A stretch of 64,000 nt of DNA from Riptortus pedestris (GCA_019009955.1 CM032233.1:112888001-112952000), one strand, 5' to 3'; shown: positions 31,768 through 43,037, counted from the stretch's first letter. Numbers and translations: made by a program. Notes: generated by a model from the letters alone, not told the origin.

Positions 31768-32403
31768 CGCGGAAGAATGGAGTCCGCGAAAAGTGAAGCT
31801 AGCGCACGATAGTCGATGACGTCATCGACCGTCCACTCATCCTTGGCCTGAACTAGGAACCTCGCTGCCAGCACATCTAGCCACGAGGAGGACCGACAGG
31901 AAAGGAGAAGAAGACGGCGAACGAGATGGAAGCCTAGTGTGGCATGTAAAACACAGTTTCTCATCGAGGTGAAAACCCCCCTCAAAAAAATGGGCGAGAA
32001 GGCGAAAAAGGTCCCGTCGGGAGATGTTGCTGAGAAGTGGGGAAGAACCAGAAATAGAAGAGGAACAATGAATCAAGTGTAAACTCACATTCATATAACT
32101 TCGTCACACATCGAAGCCAACTAGCACAAACCCCAATAAGGGACATTATTCAGTGACCAGTTCCAACCAACCCACAGCAGCTCACCACTTAATTATTATT
32201 AGATTTTAAAAGGTAAATAATTTTATTTCATTACATGTTATTATGATTACCATTACATCATTATGTATTATTCATCTCCATTCATTCGTTTATAATTTAC
32301 ACCACCCTCTTTTTATTATACCCGTACAGTCCACTCTCTCACTTTCACAAAAGGGCATCTCCATATACTTCTTTTTATGGGAAGCCTCATTGACCCCGAA
32401 GCA
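31764..32403. mobile_element. Probable solo LTR
   Basis: A 640-bp block, GC-richer than its flanks, inserted between two (TA)n tracts. It begins TGTTCGCGG and ends CCCCGAAGCA, so it has TG...CA ends with an imperfect inverted terminal match (TG-TTCG-CGG versus TGCTTCG-GGG). ATAT flanks both sides, but in a TA tract this is uninformative as a target duplication. No internal gag-pol sequence is present. The Bel/Pao or Gypsy class cannot be decided. Open frames inside it (minus 31,683-31,985 and 31,837-32,094) have no recognised domain. Confidence 0.5.

Positions 32404-32406
<3 letters not shown>

Positions 32407-32468
<62 letters not shown>
32407..32468. repeat. (TA)n microsatellite
   Basis: About 60 bases of TA between the LTR-like block and a Helitron. 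Confidence 0.95.
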
Positions 32469-32469
<1 letters not shown>

Positions 32470-33514
32470 TAGCTCAGATACCCGGCTTCGCCCGGGAATC
32501 GATTTGAGGCTGAATGGTGATGGTATTTTTTTGGCAAGGCTCTACTTTGCACACTATTTTGACATTTACCCGTCCCAGTGTTTAGGGTTAATACCCGTCG
32601 TTCACATTTGTTAATAATAAAATTAATTTTTTATGTAAACCTTCACTGCCCTCCATATTGTCATATTTCCCGTCCACAGCCCCCACTCCTGCCCGTCCCT
32701 AGAAATGTTGATATGGCTTGTTATAATGAAAGCGTTAGTGCGAATACACATACCGAGTTTTATTTATTTCGGTTGGGTCTTTTGTCCCAAATAAAATTGT
32801 TCACTTCCGCTATAGGTTTTAGCGTATATCTCGTTTATAATTTGGTATACGAAAAAAGTGTATATAAAAAAAGTTACTCTAAATAACAAAATAAACAACT
32901 TTTGTTATGTTCATATTTGCCGAAAAACCAGTAGGAAACGAAATATCGCGAATTTTTATTTCAGGCCGCCCTTATAATCCCTACTCCTGCCCGTCCCTAG
33001 AAATGTTCGTATGGCTTGTTGTAATGAAAGCGTTAGTGCTAATACATATAGCGAGTTTTATTTATTTCGGTTGGGTCTTTTGTCCCAAATAAAATTGTTC
33101 ACTTCCGCTATAGGTTTTAGCGTATATCTTGTTTATAATTCAGTATACGAAAAAAGTGTACATAACAAAAGTTAATCTAAATAACAAAATAAACAACTTT
33201 TGATATGTTCATATTTGCCTAAAAACCAATAGGAAACGAAATATCCCTATTTTTAATTTCTGGCTTCCCCAATAACCCCCACTCCTGTTTGTCTCAGAGG
33301 ATACTAATATAGCCTAAAGTCTAAGCTGGGTTAGTAGTAATATACATACTAAGTTTCATAAAATTCGGTTCAGCCGTTTATGCGTGAAAAGGTAACAAAC
33401 AAACAAACAAACAGACACCAAAGAAACAAAATGCAGTTATGGTGTCTATGGCATGTGAAACGAAAAGTTATCGTGAAATTTCGCGAAAAAAATCAATGTA
33501 CAGACAGAGGTTAC

Positions 33515-33570
<56 letters not shown>
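32469..33570 (-). mobile_element. Non-autonomous Helitron (family B), copy with three modules
   Basis: 3' end CTAG at 32,469-32,472 next to the CCCGGGCGAAGCCGGG hairpin. The 5' part AATTGTAACCTCTGTCTG lies near 33,516 and passes into (TA)n, so the exact 5' base is unclear. Three tandem modules with ACTCCTG marks at 32,685, 32,983 and 33,281 give a period of 298 bp, one module more than other copies. Confidence 0.85.

Positions 33571-33606
<36 letters not shown>
33521..33606. repeat. (TA)n then (GA)n microsatellite
   Basis: About 47 bases of TA followed by about 37 of GA. Confidence 0.95.
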
Positions 33607-33610
<4 letters not shown>

Positions 33611-33839
33611 AAAGTGTAGCAAAACTAGTTGAAAAACGAAAACCTTTTTTCTTATTTACAATATCCTAATTATTTTCAGCCCCAACGCATTTCGATATTT
33701 GTTTACTGAATATATCGGTTGATATTCGAGATAATCAAAAAAAAGTATATAACAACATTATATCCGTAACAACAGGAAAAGAATATTCAATTAACAAGGA
33801 GATTTTGTTACGGCCCATTTCTATCGTCATCGAAGACGG

Positions 33840-34240
33840 TTGACTACATTTATAGAACTTTACATTTGCAATAAGATTGGTTCTATACAATATTTCGATC
33901 ACACTCATAGTAACTGAGATATTAAGATTTTTCGAAATTCTCCCCTTCTAACCCCCACCCCCTCCCACTGGTCCGATTTCAGCCGTTAAGGAACTTGATC
34001 TTTATTTTTCCATAAATCGTTTAAATGTCAAGTTTAGTAACGATCAATCAAAAATTGCGACAGCTAAAGCGTTAACAGACAAATATATAAATCTAGATAC
34101 ATATATGTAATATACGCAAACAATTTTTGGGCCTCATTTTCGCCATCTACTAGATAGGATCGATGGACTTTAGAGGAAAGGTTTCGAAAATTTCGTCATG
34201 GGTACAAGCTCAATAACTTAATTAGAAATATGCTAATTAG
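33840..34240 (+). repeat. Family A repeat, 3' half, no (TA)n core
   Basis: CATTTGCAATAAGATTGG, GACAGCTAAAGCGTTAACAG, a short ATATATGTAATATACGC core, AGATAGGATCGATGGAC, TTCGTCATGGGTAC; the terminus is degraded (AGAAATATGCTAATTA). Confidence 0.7.
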
Positions 34241-34750
34241 CAATTTACGTTAAGGAAGGAATAAGTCAAAGGATTATTATTTTATTCTGTCTGACCCGTT
34301 CCAGGAAAACCTTTGCCAATATGGCTGTTATACTGTGGGGACCGAAACAGAAATGGAAGCTTGGAAGGATTTTAGTTTTAAATGAAGTAACATTCAGAAA
34401 AATAAAAGCTATAGAAAAGATATTATTTAAGGAAAAATATTTTAATTTAGGTCCTAAAGCAGAAGGAAAGCTGTTTGCAAAATAAATATTTAAGAAGAAA
34501 AGTAATTACAATCAGTATTAGCCTTTCTTGTTAGGGGTAGAGGTAGTGGACTTTATTTAAATCTTGGAATATGTTATTAAAGTAGCAGTCGAATAAAAAA
34601 GGTAGATTAAGTGACATTTAATATAATAATATTGCGTTTCCGGAATTATTCCTTTGAAGAGTAATGCTATTCAAATCACAGAGTATTAAAATTGGCTTAT
34701 AACTTTACTTGATTAAAATCCTTGTCTCTTTTGACAGAATCTGCTATTGT
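34241..34750. other. No recognised gene
   Basis: AT-rich with no recognised feature. Confidence 0.35.
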
Positions 34751-34863
34751 CTAGCTGTAGAAATGTCTGTCGTATATTTAACAAAATCGATATAAGCGTT
34801 TATTTAAAACTAAAGAACAAGTATTTAACGGCTGAAATCAGACTGTGGGAGAGGGATTTTAAA

Positions 34864-35519
34864 GATTAGATTTTATTTTATTGAGAATATTACATCCTGC
34901 ATTTAAATGCATTTGGTAATGTGCGATATGTACAATACAATAGTTCCTCCATCACTCTTGACAGTAGCCACACCCCTTCACCACAATGAGAGGAGCAGCC
35001 TCTCCCTGCCTGGCAAAGAAGTCAAGAGCTAAGGAGGAATGGCACTTGAGAAGAAATTAGCCACTGCTATCACTTCACTTTACACTTCTATAGGAGATCT
35101 CTGGGCCATTGTCTCTTGAGGCGCCGTGGAGGGGAATATGGATGAGTGGTACTGGAAAGGGCTAGGACTTCTGGATTAGGATGATTGGATAGCCTGCTGT
35201 GGAATTTTCTGAATCTTAAGGGAATTAGGTCCTTTACAAATTGGATATTAAGATCTTTATGGAGGGTGTGGTTTGTAACATAATATGGAGCATCTACTAT
35301 GGTGCGCAGGACTTTGGATTGGAAGGTCTGGATGCGTCTGATGTTCGAAGGTTTTGCTGTACCCCACACTTCTATTCCGTATGTCCATATCGGTTTTAGT
35401 AGTAGCTTGTATATTGTTAGTTTGTTTTCGGTAGACAAGTGAGATCTTCTATTTAGCAGTCCGTAAAGTTGTCTGAATCGTCTGTTTAGTTCCTGTCTTT
35501 TAATTATTGTGTGGGATTT
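34864..35519 (-). mobile_element. 5'-truncated Jockey-type non-LTR retrotransposon, copy 1
   Basis: Minus-strand insertion flanked by an 11-bp direct repeat GGGATTTTAAA (34,853-34,863 and 35,520-35,530) that lies in family A host sequence. The 3' tail reads AATAAAATAAAATCTAATC. Only the 3' end of ORF2 and a 3' UTR of about 220 bases remain. 5' truncation and a target duplication are the marks of target-primed reverse transcription. Confidence 0.9.
35088..35518 (-). pseudogene. Jockey-type reverse transcriptase, C-terminal region
   Basis: An open frame runs from the truncation point to 35,088. It starts KSHTIIKRQELNRRFRQLYG, continues through NKLTIYKLLLKPIWTYGIEV and WGTAKPSNIRRIQTFQSKVL, RTIVDAPYYVTNHTLHKDL, and ends RRLKRQWPRDLL. 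The 'KPIWTYG...WG.A...N....Q..QSK.LR.I..APWYV.N..LH.DL' pattern and terminal 'RLKR.WPRDL' are typical of the thumb/C-terminal part of Jockey-clade ORF2. No internal stops, so the copy is fairly young, but palm motifs, endonuclease and ORF1 are absent and it is inactive. Confidence 0.9.
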
Positions 35520-36440
35520 GGGATTTTAAAGGGGAGGGGGATTGAAAAAATTTCTTGGATTGAAAAATTGTATGTAACCAGTTGCGATTAATTGCTATAA
35601 ATTACCTATAGATGTTGTTATACATATATTTTCTTTAGCTGCTATATCTTGAACCACTTTATTCTAAGTCTAAGAGGGGATGGTTTTGAAGAGAAGGATT
35701 TTCGAAAATTTGAAATATCTCCGTTACTGTAGGTCGCACTGAAAAATTATATAGAATCAATCTTATTGAAAATTAAATGTTTCATAAATATTGCTATATA
35801 CATTTATTCTCTATCTTGAATATTGACCGAGATATTTGTGTTTTTCAGTTTTCAGCCTTCAGCAAACCCTCACTTCTACTCATGTCACATAAACAATACT
35901 CTGTTATATAATAAACCACTCTTTTAGAAGCTTAAATGCCAAATATATTTTTCAAGAGACCTTTATTATTCGAGATATGTGCAAATTTGTAATTTCATTA
36001 CATCATCAATTAAGATTTTACGATCTTGTTTGGAAAATGTTTATTTGATCCATACAATTCTCGACATTTAACCGTTTCGTTCAACACTATTTGTTATTAT
36101 AGATTATATTTGTTATTAGCTGAAATCAGATCTGTAATATTGGGGGTTTCAAGAGGAGAGGATTCGAGAATTCAAAATATCCCGTTATTATAAGTCGGAT
36201 CGTAAAATATTATAGAACAAATCTTGTTAAACTAGGTGTTAAATAACGTGTTTTCGTAACTCAATTATTAAGCAAGTTATTCGTACTTTCCTGTTTTCAG
36301 CCTACAGTAACCACTCGCCCATCCTTCTACTCATTGGTTTTGCACATATAAGAGAATATGTGGTGAGATGAGATCACAAGTATCTAATAGCAGCACGTGG
36401 GAATTCTGCTTGGTTTTCGCAGCCCCTGCTTGACGGAATT

Positions 36441-37160
36441 TGTATAATAATGCCCTAATTGCCAAGCTGCCGCTTAGACTGCTACACTGTGCGATAAATC
36501 ATAGTTAAAAGACAACTTTTTACAAGACAAATCATGTGATATAATTTTCAAAGGAAACATTTAACTATCTTTAGCTCGAAGAGGAAATAATTCAGATACA
36601 TTTTTCAAAATAGCCTGAAATAACTATTATTGCGTATATATCCCAATTCTTGGAGTATAATGATGAAGGTATAAACTAAAAGTCTACAATTCGGTATAAT
36701 TATTTTTATTGTACACAAGTCGGTTTACATTACAAGTAAATAAAGTAGTTTTATGACTTCCAGCCAAATGTGACTAACCTATGAACATATGACGCATTGA
36801 TAAAAGACAAACTTCAACTACAGGCAGCTATGAATATCTCTTGGAAGGTAGAGTTCCAATTAATAATTCTATGCTCGTGAGACGCATGGCTTGTCTGACA
36901 TGTATGAATGACCTCTATTTTTGGACATGGGGAATTCAGATCGATATCCGATCTAAGTAAAACCCTTAATGTATTTATATCAGATCATCTCCATAAACTG
37001 ATACTTTTTTATTATTATTACTTAATTGTGTGATATTTCGTCTGTTCAAAATACTGGAGAAATCTGCAAAGCATTGAAACGGTAAATGATTCATATTTCA
37101 GATTTCTTTATGTTTCGTTGGTCATGGTATACTAGAAATCCTTATAGATTTGGATATGTT
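36441..37160. other. No recognised gene
   Basis: AT-rich sequence, no recognised feature. Confidence 0.35.
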
Positions 37161-37162
37161 TC

Positions 37163-37225
37163 GATTTTAGCAGATTTGGGTTGAACTCAACCTGACGAAT
37201 GACGAAAATGAGGTCCGTTCAAAAT

Positions 37226-37284
<59 letters not shown>

Positions 37285-37385
37285 CATTTTGAATGAACCT
37301 CATTTTCTTCATCTACTCGGTAGGATCAATGGACGTTTGAAGAAATTTTTGCGAAAATCGCGTCATGAGTACAACCTCAATAGCT
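37163..37385. repeat. Two family A 3' ends in inverted arrangement around (TA)n
   Basis: Minus-oriented TTAGCAGATTTGGG and GACGAAAATGAGGTCCG precede (TA)n at 37,230-37,282. Then plus-oriented TGAATGAACCTCATTTTCTTC, GGTAGGATCAATGGACG and ACCTCAATAGCTA follow, so the tract separates head-to-head copies of the same end. Confidence 0.75.
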
Positions 37386-37414
37386 ATATATATAGATAGA
37401 TAGATAGAGATATA

Positions 37415-38408
37415 TCTATATATATATAAAATTGTAACCTCTGTCTGTACATTGATTTTTTTCGCGAAATTTCACGATAACTTTTCGTTTCACATGTCAT
37501 AGACACCATAACTGCATTTTGTTTCTTTGGTGTCTGTTTGTTTGTTTGTTTGTTTGTTTGTTTATTTGTTTGTTTGTTTGTTACCTTTTCACGCATAAAC
37601 GGCTGAACCGAATTTTATGAAACTTGGTATGTATATTACTACTAGCCCAACTTAGACTTTAGGCTATATGAATGTTCTCTCAGACGAACAGGAGTGGGGG
37701 TTATAAGGGAGGCCAGAAATTAAAAATAGCAATATTTCGTTTCCTATTGCTTTTTCAGCAAATATGTACATAACAAAAGTTGTTTATTTTGTTATTTAGA
37801 GTAACCTTTGTTATATGCACTTTTGCCGTATACGGAAGTATAAATGAGTTATACGCTATAAACTAAAGCGGGAGTCCACAATTTTATTTGGCACTAAAGA
37901 CTCAACCGAACTAAATAAAACACTCGGTATTTGTATTAGCACTAACGCCTTCCTTATAATAAGTCATACTAATATTTCTAGGGACGGGCAGGGGTGGGGG
38001 TTATAAGGGAGGCCTGAAATACAAAATAGTGATATTTCGTTTCCTATTGAGGTTTCGGCAATTATGCACATAACAAAAATTGTTTATTTTGTTATTTGGA
38101 GTAACTTTTGTTATATACACTTTCGTCGTATACCTAAGTATAAATGAGTTATACGTTAAAAACTACTAATTCAAATCTATGCAGAATGCACAGGAAATGG
38201 GAAATATATGACAATATGGAGGACAGTGAAGTCTTTCATAAAAAAAATAATTGTATTATAAACAAATCCATAGAAACGACGGGTATTTACTCTAAACACT
38301 GGGACGGGTAAATGTCAAAACATTGTGCAAAGTAAAGCCTTGCCAAAAAAATACTGTCACCATTCGGCCTCAAATGAATTCCCGAGCGAAGCCGGGTATC
38401 TGAGCTAG
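37415..38408 (+). mobile_element. Non-autonomous Helitron (family B), copy with both ends
   Basis: 5' A/TCTATATATATATAAAATTG; 3' CCCGAGCGAAGCCGGGTATC, TGAG, CTAG/T. Two internal modules and a (TTTG)n tract at 37,536-37,580. No transposase. Confidence 0.85.
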
Positions 38409-38848
38409 TCTATCTATATATTTGTCTGTTACCACTCTAGGGGTCACAATTTTTGTTTAATCGTTACCAAACTTCATATGTAATCGTTTTATGTAGCAAT
38501 AAAGATCAAGTTCGTTAATGGCTGAAATCCGACCAGTGGGAAGGGGTTTTTAGAGTGGAGGAATTTCGAAAATTCTGAATATCTCCGTTATTATGTATCT
38601 ATGAACCAGTCTTATAGAAAATGTAATGTTCTATGAATGTTGTCATGTAGATGTTTTCTCTATATTGAATATTAACCGAGATGTTTCCATATTTTAGTTT
38701 TCGACCATTAGTAAACCCTTTTATATTATAAACCACTTCATTCCAAGGTTAAATACCAAGTTTTCATTGAACTGATAAATGCAAATACGTGGCACATGTG
38801 GGAAATCTGCTTAGTTTATGCAGCCCCTGCTTGACGGACTTTTTCGAA
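38409..38848 (-). repeat. Family A repeat, 5' two-thirds
   Basis: Starts after the Helitron with TTTGTCTGTTACCACTCTAG and TAATCGTTTTATGTAGCAAT. It ends with the intact terminus CATGTGGGAAATCTGCTTAG, GCAGCCCCTGCTTGACGG and ACTTTTT. Together with the minus-oriented 3' piece at 37,163 it probably forms one copy opened by insertions. Confidence 0.75.
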
Positions 38849-38859
38849 AAGTGTGACGG

Positions 38860-38926
38860 AAAATAGTATCGATTAAATAAAAGCAGTTGTAAATTTTAAC
38901 TGTTTTTATTTAATCGATACTATTTT
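38860..38926. repeat. 29-bp-arm hairpin
   Basis: Left arm 38,860-38,888 (AAAATAGTATCGATTAAATA onward) and right arm 38,898-38,926 are reverse complements with one mismatch and a 9-base loop. It sits directly after a family A 5' terminus. Confidence 0.8.
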
Positions 38927-39020
38927 TGAAACCATAAACCCTTAAGTTATTGTTCGGGTGTATTTCTACCTATCAGTACTTGGACCAGAATGCAGGGAGT
39001 ACGTGTTCGGTCCATCTTAA

Positions 39021-39183
39021 AAAGTCCGTCATGCAGGGGCTGCGTAAACTAAGCAGATTTCCCTCGTCATGTTCAACAATTCATAAATCTACATACTCGT
39101 AACAGAATAGCACCGTCAACATGAAGTGAATAAATACAAGCGATAATAAGATACATCCAGACGGGAAGCATCTGAAACGTAAA
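39021..39183 (+). repeat. Family A host copy, left part
   Basis: AAAAAGTCCGTCATGCAGGG to CATCTGAAACGTAAA. The sequence CGTAAA^CAAACAGG of the family is interrupted here by a second family A element and continues at 39,897. Confidence 0.8.
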
Positions 39184-39732
39184 AATCCGTCACGCAGGGG
39201 CTGCATAAACTAAGCAGATTTCCCACGTGAAGTTTTACAATAGAGAAATCTGCCTAATAACAACTGAAGAAGTAAGAAACCTCTAAACCTAAAACATTAT
39301 TTAGGGCGTAATAACCAAGTAGTTTCTAGCCCCAAAAAACAGTTAACCTAACCTCTAAACCTATTCACGAGGGACGAATAGTTATGGAAACGGCCGCCAG
39401 AGCTCTCGGCGGAAAGTCCGAACATAGCCTACTGGTGACCACACGCAGAATACAAATGCAAATATCTCGGTTAATATTCAAGATACAGAATAAATGTATA
39501 GAACAATATTTATAGTAAATTTAATTTGCAATAAGATTTATTCTATACAATTTTTCGATCCGATGCATAATAACGGAGATATTTTGAATTTTCAAAAGTC
39601 CCCCCTCTATACCTCCTCCCTCTGGTTGGATTTCAGCCATTAACGAACTTGATCTTCCTTTTTACATAAAACGATTAAATTCCGAGTTTGGTGAAGATCA
39701 AACAAAAATTGCGACCGCTAGAGCGTTAACAG

Positions 39733-39776
<44 letters not shown>

Positions 39777-39896
39777 GAACGGACCTCATTTTCATCATCT
39801 CCTGGGTAGGATCGATGGACATTTGAAGAAATTTTTCGAAACTCACATCATGAGTACTACCTCAATTGCTGATTTCCCTTAAGGGATATCTGCTAA
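39184..39896 (+). mobile_element. Family A element nested inside another family A copy
   Basis: 5' AATCCGTCACGCAGGGGCTG, body as in the reference copy, (TA)n at 39,738-39,770, 3' CTTAAGGGATATCTGCTAA. Its ends are fixed because the flanks rejoin to make normal family A sequence (GTAAA|CAAACAGG). No long target duplication is visible, at most AA. Confidence 0.85.
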
Positions 39897-40099
39897 CAAA
39901 CAGGTGTGCCAACTTCTCACAGGAAAGAAAAACAATTACTGAAATATATCAGAATATAACATATTAGTTTTATTGCAACCTATTTACTATATCTACTACT
40001 GTAATTTATAATGGATCAAAATAATTTTTATCTCAATCAATCAAATTTTAGACCCCCTGGTCCAATTTCAGCCGTTAACGAACTAAAGGGAAATCTGCT
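39897..40099 (+). repeat. Family A host copy, right part
   Basis: CAAACAGGTGTGCCAACTTC, AATTACTGAAATATATCAG, then an internal deletion joining CAATCAAATTTTAGACCCCC to TTTCAGCCGTTAACGAACTA and the terminal AAGGGAAATCTGCTAAAA. Confidence 0.8.
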
Positions 40100-41085
40100 A
40101 AAACGCGAAATTTTGCTAGAAATGAATGTTTCGATTGTTATTGGATGTTTGTTGCTCTGAAGATAACAGTGCTGAATAAACTTACCGCAAATCACTTACG
40201 AATAAATTGTGAGAAACCATGAAATATTTTTTACGGTTTACTTGATTTTTGCCTCACCGACACTGATAATAATGAATGCATAAAATGTTAATTTTAACCC
40301 TAATAGCACGGAATTAGCATTTTCCTATGAGAATGTGCCAGCTCCACCAATTCTGTACTCCCTCATATACCTCATTGTGAGCTATTTTGAACAACCGAAA
40401 TATCACGATATCGTTTGTTTACTGAATTCTAAAGTACAATTTATTTTTGGCATACCCGTGACATGTTTATGTTTGACAAAATGTTGACAGTTACCTCTCT
40501 CACTGTTTCCAAATGAATTTTCATAAAATGCATTCACACTCAACCAAACAGCTTGTGATAACCCAACTGACATTCATGTAAAATTTACCTTTTCTAGTCC
40601 TAGCACATTAGTCACAATTTAGTTTTACATGCCCACATCGCATCAGGGTTCATTTCCTTTAAAAGGCCGACCGAACTAATGAATCACAGGAAAACAGAAA
40701 AAAAGGTTCTGCTGTCCGTTAATTCTGTAATATATTATGAACATCACTCAAGGTCTCCGATACCCAGGAGGTCAGGAATCAAAAATCAATTTATATAAAA
40801 GCTTTTTACATTCAATAAAACTACCTCTAATCACATAATTAAGCTAAAAATTGGTTCAATAAATGGCTCTCAGAACATAACGTCATCCCTGAATTTTCCA
40901 GAGAAGGAAGAATTACTTGAGCCCAGCAGATCACGACATCATGTAATGGATAAATTCAAGACATAAGATTTAATATTAAAATTTTGAAGGAGCATGTTAA
41001 AACTCAAGAACGACCACTGATTCACTTGAAAAAAATCATGAATTATGTTGTTCTTCTTTTAACTAGTTTACCCGGTTCTCGTGCG
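40100..41085. other. No recognised gene
   Basis: AT-rich sequence without a recognised repeat terminus or exon. Confidence 0.4.
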
Positions 41086-41089
41086 AAGA

Positions 41090-41336
41090 CTTAAACTGAG
41101 GGTTTACTGCCGGCTGAAAAAAAGGCAAATATCTCGGTTAATATTCGAGACAGAGAAAAAATGTAATAACATTTATAGAAAATGATATTTGCGATAAGAT
41201 TGGTTCTATATACCGATTCATAACGGAGATATTTACAATTTTCGAAATTCTCCCCTCTAACCCCCCCCCCAAAAAAAATAGAGAAAGCTGTTGAAACCAT
41301 TCCTATGCCCCAAATAATAACATAAAAAATCTGCTA
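41090..41336 (+). repeat. Family A repeat, deleted core
   Basis: GAGGGTTTACTGCCGGCTGA, AAATATCTCGGTTAATATTC and ATTTGCGATAAGATTGG join through a poly(C)/poly(A) tract to the terminal AAAAAATCTGCTAAAAAG. Confidence 0.65.
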
Positions 41337-41895
41337 AAAAGGTTAAGGTGAATGCCTAATGGGAGAACGTCTGGGGGAAATAAACATTTTCGATAACATA
41401 AAATCTTAATTGATGACCTCATCATACATTGAATTTGCACTTATCTGGAGAATCACTTTATTGTACAAAGTTCTATACAGTTTGTGGGGGTGCTCAATTA
41501 CATTGAGATGCTGAAGCACACAGCAACTGAAATCAATCCCTAGGACAATTCCACTACTAAGTAAAACAATACATATTGTATCTAGTCAGATAAATTAACT
41601 AAAATATTTTAACACGGTCAGCAAACTAAAAGGGGTATGTCACTAGATATAAATTAAAAACTCTAGTATTAGAATAACATGATCCGATCTATAATAAGAT
41701 CCCTGATCAAAGTTAAAGTTAAAATATATGGTGGGAAATAATCCCTAAAGTATCAATAATGATACCCTCGACCAATGTTTGAAGAACCTTCTTGTCGATT
41801 CCCAACTTGTCAAAATATTCTGTGTAAGTTAAAGTCAAAGTAAGTAATAAAAGTCTCTTGAAAAAAAAAATGTTAGTTAAGCTTAGAACAAAGCG
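41337..41895. other. No recognised gene
   Basis: AT-rich; the minus frame at 41,719-41,901 has no recognisable domain. Confidence 0.35.
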
Positions 41896-41899
41896 GTTC

Positions 41900-42151
41900 A
41901 TGATATAGCAGCTAGAGAAAATCCGTGTATAACAACATTTCTTGTCAATTAATTGCGATTGATGGATGGAAACTTTTTCAATCCAATGGAATTTTTAAAT
42001 CCTCCCCTTTTAAAACCCTCTCCTCTCGTCCGATTTCAGCAGTTAAAAAAACTTGATCTTTAATTTTATATGTATCGCTTATATATTGAGTTTGTTAAGG
42101 ATACAACCAAAATTACGACCGCTAGACTGCTGTGCGGGCGGTAACAGACAA

Positions 42152-42230
<79 letters not shown>
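41900..42230 (+). repeat. Family A body up to a Helitron
   Basis: AAATCCGTGTATAACAACAT, TTCAGCAGTTAAAAAAACTT and CCGCTAGACTGCTGTGCGGG CGGTAACAGAC, followed by (TA)n at 42,160-42,230. The 3' half resumes at 42,940. Confidence 0.7.
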
Positions 42231-42231
<1 letters not shown>

Positions 42232-42939
42232 TAGCTCAGATACCCGGCTTCGCTCGGGAATTGATTTGAGGCTGAATGGTGATGGTATTTTTTTGGCAAG
42301 GCTTTCCTTTACACAATATTTTAACATTTACCCGTTCCAGTGTTTAGGGCTAATACCCGTCGTTTAGGTGGATTTGTTAATAAAAAAAATTGTAAATTCA
42401 GGCCTCCCTTATAACCCCCACTCCTGCCCGTTCCTAGAAATGTTAGTAGGGCTTATTATAAGGATGGCGTTAGTGCTAATACACATACCGAGTGTTTTAT
42501 TTAGTTCAGTTGAGTCTTTTGTGCCAAATAAAATTGTTGACTCCCGCTATAATTTTTAGCGTATAACGCCTTTATACTTCGGTATACGAAGATAGTGTAT
42601 ATTAAAAAAAGTTTCTCTAAATAACAAAATAAACAACTTTTGTCATGTACATATTTGCTGAAAAAGCAATAAGAACCGAAATATCGCTATTTTTAGTTTC
42701 AGGCGTCCCTTATAACCCCCACTCCTCTTTGTCTCAGAGGATATTAATATACCCTAAAGTCTAATTTGGATTAGTTGTAATATACATACCAAGTTTCATA
42801 AAATTCGATTTAGCCGTTTATGCGTGAAAAGGTAACAAACAAACAAACAAACAGACACTGTGACATGTGAAACGAAAAGTTATCGTGAAATTTCGCGAAA
42901 AACATCAATGTACAGACAGAGGTTACAATTATATATATA
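42231..42939 (-). mobile_element. Non-autonomous Helitron (family B), internally deleted
   Basis: 3' CTAG at 42,231-42,234 with the CCCGAGCGAAGCCGGG hairpin; 5' block AATTGTAACCTCTGTCTG near 42,930. About 300 bp shorter than full copies because of deletion next to TGTAAATTCAGG. The TA core of the host family A copy flanks both sides. Confidence 0.8.
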
Positions 42940-43037
42940 ATTTTCGTCGTCTCATAGGTAGGATCGATGGATATTGGAAGACATTTTTCTAAAATCACGT
43001 AATGAGTGCCACATGAGCCTTGAGGGAAATTTGCTAA
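42940..43037 (+). repeat. Family A 3' end, right of the Helitron
   Basis: ATTTTCGTCGTCTCATAGG, GTAGGATCGATGGATATTGG and the terminal GAGGGAAATTTGCTAA. Confidence 0.75.

Larger units (their letters stand above)
34751..36440 (-). repeat. Family A repeat, long form, split by a Jockey insertion
   Basis: Minus-oriented body from about 34,751 to 34,863 resumes at 35,520. It carries the first module (CCGTTACTGTAGGTCGCA, AACCGAGATATTTG-like, CTTAAATGCCAAATATA), a second module (CATCAATTAAGATTTTACG) and the terminus CACGTGGGAATTCTGCTTGG with GCAGCCCCTGCTTGACGG at 36,418-36,436. Confidence 0.75.

Noticed and set aside
31683..32094. Two minus-strand frames with Ser/Leu-rich sequence
   Set aside because: They lie in the solo-LTR candidate; the first also includes a TA microsatellite, and neither has a recognised domain.
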